A DNA stretch of 64,000 bases from Symbiodinium microadriaticum (taxonomy: Eukaryota; Sar; Dinophyceae; Suessiales; Symbiodiniaceae): contig LSRX01000519.1 in assembly GCA_001939145.1 (NCBI GenBank), forward strand, positions 3,839-67,838, in the 5' to 3' direction. Below the pieces are notes generated by a model. It searched no databases. It was not told the DNA's origin and worked only from the letters and a program-made list of their open reading frames with translations. Positions 1 through 13,100 of the stretch are shown here, one piece after another; the first letter of the stretch is position 1; every line of letters starts with the position of its first letter. The position numbers and the translations under genes were made by a program.

Positions 1-431
1 GCAAAGACCATTGCCAACCCCCTGCGACGAAAGGCCTCCATCGTCTGGAAAGCGTTGACGGGCTGGTACTCAACTTCCTCGCCATCGTGCTTCAAGACGA
101 TCTTGGATGCTTCAACCTGAAGAGCCTGATGAGAGGGTTTAGGGTTGGTGAGCTCATGGGTTCTGCTGGTGGCTTTCTCGGGAGGGATATACTTGAGGAC
201 GTTATCACGCTCCTGCTGGCAGCATGCATCGAGCAACGAGTTGCTCGGGAGATTCACACCATCCAAAGTGATCCCTGGCAAAGCCACTCGCAGATCATTC
301 AGGCGACGATCTCGTTCGGCCTCAGGAACCTTCCTGGGAGCAGCCCCCGTGGAGCCTGGTAAGCTGCTTTGCCTATCGAGGTGAGGCCAAGCGTTTCCAG
401 CGTGGTCCAACCTGTAGAGCTGAGCCCAACT
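1..431 (-). CDS. Open reading frame running off the left edge, probably a mobile-element polyprotein piece
   Basis: Read on the minus strand, the frame is open from about position 431 (just after a TGA) to the window edge, about 143 codons with no stop. Its composition looks coding: charged stretches such as PEAERDRRLNDLRVALPG, then KYIPPEKATSR, then an end rich in Lys/Glu/Arg (MEAFRRRGLAMVF). No start Met lies near the beginning, so it is an internal exon or a broken element. The layout (Arg-rich start, a Leu-Leu-Asp-Ala-Cys motif, a Thr-Ser-Arg motif, an Arg-Arg-Gly-Leu-Ala end) reminds me of repetitive element-encoded proteins seen often in dinoflagellate data. That is recollection, not proof. 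The copia-like debris that follows supports a mobile origin. A cellular gene exon remains possible. Confidence 0.45.
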
Positions 432-864
432 TCACTTGCACGCCTTTTGAAGTGTGCACTGATGTCGATGAGAGAAGACATTGCGCAAACGAAAATTCCC
501 TCCTTAAAGGTTCGGTTAAAAGTACAGACGTGAAAAGCAATCACATGAAAGCAAAGCAGAATCAATCACATGCGAACTAATATTAGGCACGCTGCGCTCT
601 AAGAAATAACGACTAGTGTTCCATTCAACGAACGCATCCGAAATTGTCCCTCCGCATGCTACTGACAGCAGTGGATGTCACAGGCCTAGAAATGACAATT
701 GCGATCCCAAGCAAAGGAAACGAGCTATCCTCTGTCAGATTGAGAGAGCTGGGGCAATGAAGTCACCTCGAATTGTTGTTTCTACCCCATAGTGCGTAAA
801 GCATGTCAGTGGTTGCTTTGCCGATTTCTCGTTCAATGGACGGTCGGACCTCCTATTTTAGGAG
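432..864. other. No gene seen
   Basis: All frames on both strands are interrupted and I see no family motif, tRNA box or clear repeat. The stretch separates the left-edge minus-strand frame from the copia-like fragment. Confidence 0.4.
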
Positions 865-1250
865 GTGGAGCAGAAACTACGCTGGTGTTGCTTGGGAGAG
901 CTTGTGCAGGCCAAAGTGATTGGACCTAAATTTTCTCGTGAAAGTGACACACCATGGTCCACCGCATTGTGGCTGGGACGTGACATCGAAGCGGATGAGA
1001 TCATTGTAGCATTGCCGGACGGATTTAGGAAGGTAAGAACAAGCAGGAGATTCTCACCGTCATTGCGTGCAAGAACATTGTTGTCCTGCAAGCTTTTCTC
1101 TGGAAGCCAATGTATCTGAAGCTGAGAACAGACTTCGTGTACACGGATGCATTGGAAGCATTGCAGAAACCAAGGTCAAAAACCCTTGCGATTGTTCCTG
1201 AAGCCGAAGTACCTGCTGAGGCATCCGAGGAAGCCATTGAGAACCCTGGT
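865..1250 (+). pseudogene. Degenerate Ty1/copia-like polyprotein fragment
   Basis: The plus frame from 865 to about 1060 contains TPWSTALWLGRDIEADEIIV followed by LPDGFRKVRTSRR. That pattern (Trp-Leu-Gly-Arg, acidic residues, ILE/VAL strand, Gly, then Lys-Val-Arg-Thr-x-Arg-Arg) is what I associate with the region after the integrase core in dinoflagellate copia-type polyproteins, where a similar block is usually followed by Pro and Trp. A change of frame near 1060 continues into VYTDALEALQKPRSKTLAIV (about 1138-1200) and an acidic tail with EVPAEASEEAIE. After that, stops accumulate in all frames. No LTR, RNase H or reverse transcriptase motif is visible, so this is a remnant. Identification rests on motif resemblance only. 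Confidence 0.45.
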
Positions 1251-2329
1251 TCAAGAGCTCATTGAGCAGTCACGCCAAGAGATCTTGTTTCATTCTCGAG
1301 AGCTAAGTGTTCAAACAGCGCGAGTTGATTGAGCTCCAAGAAAGGACCTTCCAAGGAACAGAGATTTCAGAACCTAATTGCCCTTCTCACTCGGCATTCG
1401 CAGACCTGGTGATAACTTGGAGGAACCGCAAAGCAAGTCTCAACGCATTGATCCTGACTGAAGTACCTTCTGCACCTACGAAGATACAAATCCTCAAGGA
1501 CATTTCTCTCTTGGTTTTGCGCGAACTGACACCAATCACGATACGGTGCGTGCGTCAATTCGTTTCGACGCCGTGGTTCAATTCTCAAGGTGCTCTGGCT
1601 GCAAGAAACATTTGCAGTCTCTGGAACAAGTCTCTGGTTTCAAATTGGGCTTGCAATCTGAAACATTGTCACACACCAGTGTCCCAGCTCACGCTTCGAA
1701 TCATCTCAAAGGCCTTTTCAACATCTGTTCCATCAGTGTAGTTGCACCAATGATCATCAATCTCCAAGCCATTACACTTAGGATCACTAGACTCCAAAAC
1801 GCAAGTGTGTCTGTTCGCAATCAGTGTGTCACCGGACGTAAGAGCATCTGCTGACGACAATGGTAAGGTCAGAATGGATGAGGTCATCACGCTCCTGGTA
1901 GACCACACGAATCCAATGCGTTGGAGTCTGAACCCAATGATCTGTTGTTCGTGTTTGGCCTGTTTGAGAATCAACAGTGTAGAACAGCTGCACAAGCAAA
2001 TCTTTCATGCCACGAAACTCTCGAATCGAATGCTTGATTCATGACAACCTATTCGCCTTCTTTGGTGGTTACCCTTTGCAATCTTCTGTGGAGGTTCAAT
2101 CTGCATCTCGGTTCCTCGGGAGACACCGGGAGTCGAAACAATGGCCTGGACGGACGGGGCTTCTAAGATGACGAACACATCCGACAATGCTCGCAAATCT
2201 TACCAGGTCTTGTCCGGAATTGCTCAAGCAGAGTTGCAAGCAGCTCGCTGAAGCATTTTGTTTGGACTTCTTCTTCTTTTTGTGCTAAAGAAAGCATTTT
2301 GGTTTGTTTTTGGCGTTTGAAGTTGGAGT
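1251..2329. other. Decayed sequence, no intact gene
   Basis: Short frames with many stops continue downstream of the copia-like fragment. Some are acidic or Ser/Thr-rich (for example DDNGKVRMDEVIT near 1855-1890), as expected of decayed element sequence, but I cannot assign any of it. Confidence 0.35.
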
Positions 2330-2625
2330 TGGTCCGAGTCTCTGAACCTGGGTTGGGTGAGGTGAGGTGGAGGCTAGCCCCGACTCCGGAACCGGATTGA
2401 GGTGAGGTTGAACCCCAACCCCAACCCCGGGGTCCGGAGTTGGGGTTGGGGACCACAACCCGAGGTTGGGGTTGGGTTCAACCCAACTCTAACCTCAGGT
2501 AAGGGTTGGGTTGAACCAGAACCTTTGAAGGTTCAGGTTGTTTCCCCCCGGGTAGAGCTCCAAGGTTGTAACAATGTTCAACCCGAACCCCAACCCACCC
2601 CTGCGGAGTATGCTCGCAATGGGGC
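2330..2625. repeat. G-rich/C-rich repeats of the GGTTGGG type in both orientations
   Basis: Short units GGTTGGG, GGGGTTGGGG, GAGGTGAGG and their complements CCCAACCCC alternate here, so the block contains several inverted copies (AACCCCAACCCC near 2412 against GTTGGGGTTGGG near 2440-2480). The strands can form hairpins and G-quadruplex-like structures. The open frames that run through the block on both strands, rich in Asn-Pro or Gly-Trp, are products of the repeat and not genes. Confidence 0.75.
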
Positions 2626-2839
2626 AGCTCGTGGGAGCAACGCTGCAACTAATTGTTCTCAGCTTCTTTTGCACTTCTTGGATTGTCATCATGCAAGCAT
2701 CTTCGGCTTCTCTTTTTTCAGACCCCGGAATATCTTTTTCGCAGCCACATCACATGCCATTCTCAACCTGATTTTTTTTTTTGGGGTCAAGAAAAAGACT
2801 TTTGTCTTTTTTCTGGCCGCCATTTGTGGCCTGGTAAAA

Positions 2840-3226
2840 CACTTTTTATTCAATTTTTTGCTCTTTCAAATGGGTTCTAAAGCGCTTTCGTGTGGCTTTC
2901 TCCTTGTTGTGTGTGAAAACATTTTGATTGTAAGACGTTTGCATTTAATTTCTTTTCGTCGTTTTTTAAAACCCTCTAATGCGATTTCGTGTGGCTTTTC
3001 TTCTTTTTGTGATGTTTGTTCTTGTTGAGTGTTGAGACACTTTTTATTCAATTTTTTGCTCTTTCAAATGGGTTCTAAAGCGCTTTCGTGTGGCTTTCTC
3101 CTTGTTGTGTGTGAAAACATTTTGATTGTAAGACGTTTGCATTTAATTTCTTTTCGTCGTTTTTTAAAACCCTCTAATGCGATTTCGTGTGGCTTTTCTT
3201 CTTTTTGTGATGTTTGTTCTTGTTGT
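2840..3226. repeat. Tandem duplication, 198-bp unit, two near-identical copies
   Basis: The block beginning CACTTTTTATTCAATTTTTT at 2840 recurs at 3038, and the marker ATGGGTTCTAAAGCGC recurs at 2870 and 3068, giving an offset of exactly 198 bp. The copies look identical over nearly their full length and diverge only after the shared TTTGTTCTTGTTG. 198 is divisible by three, so the same 60-70 codon frames appear in each copy on both strands; these are repeat artefacts. Further degenerate relatives (AAGCGCTTTTCTTGTGGC) follow up to about 3340. Confidence 0.9.
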
Positions 3227-3439
3227 CTGTCGCGTGGCCCTTTCAATTTGTTTTCATCGCTTTTAGCCCCTTGAAGCGCTTTTCTTGTGGCTGTTGTGTG
3301 TGTTGAAAAACGTTTTTGATTTTTGTTGTCTGTTGCGTGTAGCTTTGTCCCTTTTCCCTTGCTTGGCTTTTGTTTCCTAATTTGCCGAATTCCTGATTTG
3401 CGATTTGCTTCTCATCTCGCCTTGTGTGTGCGTCTCTCC

Positions 3440-3715
3440 GGCAGAGGTCGAAAAAAAGCACCGGAGGTCCAGAAAAAGATGTCTCGGGGTTCGAAAAAAA
3501 ATCCGGGGTTCGCTACAAGATGTTTCGGGGCCGAGGAAAAGACTGCTCAAAATAATGCATAGAGGTTGAAAAAAAGACTGTGCTCTTTTTCTGGGCCTCA
3601 TTGCGGGGCTGAAAAAAAGCTGGAGGTCGAAAAAAAGACATGCCGCGGCCGAAAACAAGATGGACCAATCGCGCGGTCTAGAAAAAGACATTTCGGGGTC
3701 GAAAAAAAGAGCAGC
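3440..3715. repeat. Degenerate A-tract minisatellite
   Basis: About ten irregular copies of a motif near GGGGTCGAAAAAAAGA, spaced roughly 20-35 bp apart, fill this stretch (for example around 3448, 3494, 3566, 3611, 3629, 3695). Each has GG(G)GTC/TTC, then G plus five to eight A, then GA or CT. A relative occurs in 2771-2815. The regular spacing of A-tracts would give intrinsically curved DNA. No frame is convincing. Confidence 0.75.
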
Positions 3716-4344
3716 CCATGCATCTTGATATTCTAAGATCTCTTGCCATCTGTTCTTCTCCCAATCAATCGACATCACAGCCATAGTTTTCATTCCAATC
3801 GATGCTCTCTCCTTCCACCATGCTTTTCCTTTTCTTTCCCTTCAGCATTCTCTTGTCATTCTTTGGCTTCCATCAAGTTCCTCCATTTGTCACTTCACCC
3901 CTCTTCGTCTTTCCACGCTGCACCAATGTCATCGGTGCAAGACTTTCTGAATCGTGCAATTTCGAGCTGACCAAATATCTGCTCTGGTTCGCGCAAGAAC
4001 AAAATCCTTTTGCGCGCAACGTGTGGAGTTGTAAAACAGCAATTCGGAAAGAAACACTTGTCGCATTCTCTTTTTTGTTCGAATGATCACGGGAACTGCT
4101 AACTTTTCAATTCCGAGCAACAATTCCATGCAATTCTGAAAGTTTTTCACTGCTCTGATTTTCTTCTTTGCCTGCCGATTGAGGTTTCTTGCTTGTAACC
4201 AAAGACAAAGACCGTGTTGAGAACGCGCAAGTATCGTTCTTGACTGGGAAGGCTTGAGCTCTCGTACGTTTTTAATGAATTTAGTGCCCCTCACTTGGGC
4301 CTCAAATGGAATGGATCTCCAGCACTCTGTCCGAAAACAAGCAC

Positions 4345-4465
4345 ACGTTCTTGGTCTGTTGTGGCCTGTGGCATGAAAAGCCCGCGTTTGTGGCCTCTTG
4401 TGGCCTGATGTGTCCTCAAAACCACACGTGTGTGGCCCGTTGTGGCCTTGTCGTGGCCTCACGCG
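4345..4465. repeat. Short TTGTGGCC repeats
   Basis: The octamer TTGTGGCC and close variants recur about eight times in 120 bp, with spacers such as CACACGTG between them. The minus-strand frame through it (His/Thr-rich) is a product of the repeat. Confidence 0.65.
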
Positions 4466-4537
4466 CATATTTTCCTTGCAAAAAATCGCATCCAGACCCA
4501 GGATTGATCACCATTACTGACTGCTCAACAAGGACCA

Positions 4538-5234
4538 TTGGACCTCACGCCGATGATTGTTTCCTACAAGGACTCTGGTTGTCGGTATATTGAAGCGTAT
4601 GTTTCTACAATTGTGAGTAATTTGGATCTTGAGGATTGTGACGTTCAGCTCTGTGACACTGCGAATGCCGCGGATACTGACCATGATCACATTGCTGACG
4701 CGAAGGACAACGTCAAAGTCAAACCCGAAGCATTGATCCAACCCAAGAAGCGAACAGATCTCGAACATTTCGACTGCAGGATTGCGGTTAATGACAAGAA
4801 GTTATTGTTTTGTCGTCGCATCAAGCATTCTCAACAGCTCATGGAAGCTGTACATCTTGGAGGTGATCTGCCATTGGATGCGGGTACACGTTCCATCGAG
4901 GACCCTCACATCGAATGTCATTGGTAATGAAGATTTCCTAGCTCTTGATGATGACAAGACTGACATGTCAACTGGTTCGACTGCTCCTCTTTGGTGCGGT
5001 GGGACTGACTTTGCGCTTGAGACATTACTCCGTCCAGCATTGACGAAATCCAAAAGGATGGCAGAGAGATCCCAGGAACATCCAATTACGACATTGCAGA
5101 AGGATCGTTCTAGATTGTCGCAAGCTGATTCGCGGGCTAAGGCCAAGTCGACAGTATTGCCGACACCTGCATTGTCGGATGTTCCCTTATCGTCTTACGC
5201 TACCCCACCCGAACTGAATTTCATCGAACTTTAG
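4538..5234 (+). pseudogene. Acidic broken frame, possible element remnant
   Basis: Two plus-strand frames abut near 4920. The first ends PHIECHW-stop and the second continues NEDFLALDDDKTDMSTGS, so a one-step frame change or a small intron joins them. The joined product would be about 230 residues, rich in Asp/Glu early (DLEDCDVQLCDTANAADTD) and Lys/Arg later (LTKSKRMAERSQEH). No ATG begins the first frame. No family is recognised. With retroelement debris on its left, a decayed gag- or linker-type segment is plausible, but an exon of an unknown gene cannot be excluded. Confidence 0.35.
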
Positions 5235-5942
5235 GGCATGTCGTCAAGTCCATTTGCAAGCGATTTATGATACAAAGAACGTAAAATGGTAATGTTTTCC
5301 CACTTTCTGTTCGTATGGTTTCGGAGGGCCAACGAAGCAATGGTTTCCATGTGCAGCTTTGTGTTGTTTCCATCTTGATGACAAGTAGCAGTACAAGAGT
5401 CCCAATTGGCCTGGTGCATGTTGGCACCTGGCTCAGTCTGGACCTTGCTTGCCAGCGTTGAATGTGAGTTCCGGGCGGGTCATATGACAAATGTGATTTC
5501 AAACCGGCGGGATCAAGGTTCCGTGAAGACCGCATCCCCCACGGGTCATGCCGCGACAGTCGGCCAGGATAAACACAAGACTGAAGCCTCACTTTCTAGT
5601 TGCCCTTAGCAGCTATGCACTGTGATTGTCACAGCCATCGACTCTCGCTGCAGTCAGATGCGCAACCCAGGTTCCACATGTATATGCATGCAGGTGTAGA
5701 TAGTAACGGGTGTGCTGGCAGATTACGGACGTGTGCACGCTTGCTGTTACGCTGCAGGTGCCGACAGAACATGCCGGATTGTCATGTATTGTGGCAATCC
5801 TGTTGGCTCCAAAGTGGGGTAGACGACGTCTGACGTCTGAGCGAGCACCAGAGCTTTTGTGGAGGCGTTAGTTGCATGCTTTGTCTGTATTTGCCTCGGG
5901 TGTGACGGCTTCCACTTCGATTTTCGTGCAGGAGGAAACGCC
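5235..5942. other. Intergenic, nothing recognised
   Basis: All frames are short. The stretch leads into the first candidate DHFR exon. No repeat or RNA gene is apparent. Confidence 0.4.
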
Positions 5943-9947
<4,005 letters not shown>

Positions 9948-10229
9948 AGAAGCTTTGCGAGTCAGGGGCTGTGTCTCCCCACGATCCTGGGAGCACATTT
10001 GGGGCACTGTGTCAGTGAAAGGGAAAAGCTGATGGCCAGTGCAGTTTCACTGTCGTGCCCAAACACCGTTTATGTGGTGCCGGGGCAGGACATGGGGCCT
10101 GACCTCACGTAACCTGTTTCATCTCCCACCGTTCCTGTAGAAAGCTTTATTCCTCGTTGGCTGCTTTTAGCTTTCACATGGAAATGGTTCAGAATACAGG
10201 ATACGATGGTCAGGTGATCCACGCAACGA
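9948..10229. other. Intergenic after DHFR-TS
   Basis: There is no convincing exon between the DHFR-TS stop and the next coding-like segments. No AATAAA-type signal is evident, as expected for dinoflagellates. Confidence 0.4.
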
Positions 10230-12420
10230 CTTCAGATGCGGTGCGTGGAAAGTCGCAGTATGCTGTCGCACCATCTTAGGGGTCGTGTTTTCACGCACAG
10301 GCAAATGCAGACTGCACGTGGCGAGTGTCCACCCGCCGGTGTTTGCAGCTTGCAGCAATGCCTGGGAATTGGGCCTGCCATGGAGGCATCAGGGTTTTCA
10401 AGCTTGGCTGATCCATCTCACGATGTCATGAGTTGCCTGCAGTTCACTGTGGTGTCGGCTGCCAACCTCCCGCCAAAGCCGGTGCTCGCCGTTCATGCTG
10501 GCGACGTGCGTAGGCAAATCAAGCTGGAGGCGGGGTGTGTATGAGTTTTCTTTATACCATGCGCAAATTGAGGAACTGCAGCAGGAGATTAGGATATTGA
10601 CATTCTGTTGAGACACAGCTCGTGAGAAGAAACTGCTCGAAGCCCCTCATAGACCTTCTACAGGCCAGCCTGCGCATGGTCGAACAGGAAGCATGAGATG
10701 ATCACCCCACGATCGGTCAGTGAAGTGCTTGCTAGATTGAACAAGCACTTCTGCAGCCGCCCTGCCATGCTGCAGAGATGTTCACAATGCTCGCAGCTGC
10801 ATTCGGGGACGGTTGGCATGATCAAGCTTTGCGAGACTTGCTCTCTTGCTCTCTTGCTGCTTCAGCATCGTGCAGTAGCCTTCACCCTTCTACTAGTTTG
10901 GCATGTAGGGCCTGTGTTCGGGAACGAAAGGCTTAAAAGGGCAGGTATGGATGCTCTGGCATGGGGCTCTAAACGCCAGCATCTGCAGCGCAGCCTTCGT
11001 CTACTTTCCAGACTGGTTCTTCTGCAGACGTGCGGTAGCAACAAGGAGTCATAATCGTTGACGTGGAATGTCCTTAGCCATAGCCTTAGACGCAGTGGTG
11101 ACGTACGGAAAAGCTGCGAAATGCAGAGTGTAAAGTGAATCGATCCTTGTATAATTGGCTCTTGCCTGCTGGTGCCGTGAGGCCAAGGGTGGATTCCTGG
11201 ATCTAAAGCCCACAGAGACGAGGAGTTGTTGCCTCCTGCTGGAAGCACCAGCTTGTGCCCAGCACAGCAGTGCTGAAATCTAACCAGGATGCACGATCGA
11301 GGTTCACGACAACTCACACTCCTTAACCATCTCCCTTGCACCTTCGAAGGATTTCGCACTGCCATGCATTCACGAGAGATGATCCCTGCCGTCACTACTT
11401 TTTGGGCCATGGCACATCTGCGCAGGTGAACCACCCCTTCGTGCTCCCGGATACTGGTTCGAAGCCAGCCCATGTAGAGGCCCTGCAGTGGCAGTCTTGG
11501 AAAGAACGTGTAGACATGGCTTTTTCAATTTGCTCGTGTCTTGTTGCCGGTGCCCAGCTTGGCTCAAATTGGCAGGGTATTAGCTGTGCATCAGTCATGC
11601 TTCCACCCAACAGCTCAGCAAGTGTCAGCAGCAGCAACCCTAACAAAGCAGTCTACCCAAGTGCAGTAATGCTAGTGAGCGTAGGAAGAAGATCGAAATA
11701 GCCAAACGAGTACCATTTTTGTCGTTCTCCCTGTCCCTGTCGCAGCATAGTTGTGCCATCACTCAGCCAGCGCCGGGTCCACTGCTTGACGTGGTGTGTC
11801 CTGGGGCTCATTTGCACAACTTGTCGTAGAAGAATTTCTCAAGGCAGTTGAGGATATGCGAGCCGATGATTCCAAAAGCAACTTGAAGTCCCTGCCGGAG
11901 GCTAGTGGAGATTGCACAGCAGGCTCCCCGTCCATGTGTAGTGCTTCGTGAATGGCAGGCAATTCTGGAGGCTGGATCGAAGGCCTCGCATATGGCTGAA
12001 ATGCTAGAACCAGAAGCTGACAGATCTTCATCAAACCATGGTTGCTTTCTGTGCGGCAGGATGGGAATGGAATCTCAGATATCTCTCCTGTCCGAAAAGG
12101 ACTTGGCTCAGCTCGAGACTCGTATCATGAACGTGACAACGCTTCTTGGAATGCGCCATTCAGAAACGTACACTGTCGGCAGGAGCGAAATCTTCGTGGT
12201 CCCAGAAGCTAGATGATTTCTTTAAGGCCCAGCAGAAGATGTCGATGGGATGGAGAACAGCTTATGTTTCGTCTCAACATGTTTCTCTCTCTTTTTTGGT
12301 TAGTCGGCTTTGCTGTTGTTTCATTGTCCGCACCAGCGGGTCAGCCGAAATGGACCGCCCTGAAGTTCGAGACGCTTTCGAACAAGTTTTCGTCCTCCCT
12401 TGTCAACGAAGATCTCTAGT
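10230..12420 (+). CDS. Unrecognised multi-exon gene, beta-rich start then helical/coiled-coil
   Basis: Several separate plus-strand segments read like exons of one protein. FTVVSAANLPPKPVLAVHAG plus DVRRQIKLEA (about 10441-10533) resembles the first strands of a C2-type fold. IEELQQEIR (10567-10592) and LIDLLQASLRMVEQEA (10641-10692) look like coiled coil. Later segments are VVEEFLKAVEDMRADDSKSN (about 11825-11885), WQAILEAGSKASHMAEMLEP (about 11951-12015), ISLLSEKDLAQLETRIMNVT (12077-12138) and KLDDFFKAQQKMSM (12199-12245), and the last candidate frame ends KFSSSLVNEDL-stop at 12417-12419. Typical acceptors (CTGCAG, GGCAG) precede several segments. I recognise no family. Exon boundaries are not resolved, and the segments could belong to more than one gene. 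Confidence 0.4.
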
Positions 12421-13100
12421 GCTACCATGGTTGTAATCCTCCGTGAGATCATGTCGTTTGATGTTTTATGACCTCAATGACCTCGTTTAGGTCGACAGAG
12501 TAGGCAAACATCTGTGTAAGTTGGGCTGTGGGCAGGATGTACGAACGGAATCTGGATCATGCTATGCAGCTGGATGGTGTGACAGGTGACAGGGTCCATC
12601 AAAGCTCCAAACTGGCATGAGGCGACGAGAGTCACGAGATATGATGCCAAACGGTTTTCCATAGTTGACCAGGGAAGTGCAGAGGGGGTGCTGTGTTCCA
12701 TACTTCAGGTGCTTGAAAATGCATGCACATGTGCTATCTATTATCTCACGTGCTGCAAGATGTCTCTTCAACGAAGCAGCGCAATTCTCAAACTTGCTGT
12801 CAGTCTGACAGTAGTGCTGCTCTGCAGCACCCCGGTCTCGACAGAGATTATCAACATGAGATATCTTACCTGTGAGTCTAAAGTATTCTGGTTTGGCTGC
12901 TGTGTTGTTTCAATTTAAGTGATCGTCGGTCTTTTAAATAGGGCTTGCATTCTGTTGATTCGTCACTTCTCGTCCAGTGTCCGAGCTCGTTCTGTTCCAG
13001 TTCCGGTACAGCCAAGGGCTGTTGACAAGATCGCACTATCGGCAGTGTGCTGAATGAATGCACCAACTGTTTCTGCATCCCCTACTCATGTCCCTTGCTC
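12421..13100. other. Intergenic, nothing recognised
   Basis: Only short frames without family motifs. A 5' exon of the downstream permease may lie here, but I cannot identify one. Confidence 0.35.

Noticed and set aside
2402-3274. Asn-Pro-rich and Ser/Phe-rich frames
   Set aside because: They are products of the G-rich repeat and of the 198-bp duplication.
11451-11470. tRNA B-box-like GGTTCGAAGCC
   Set aside because: No A-box at the proper distance and no cloverleaf can be drawn around it.
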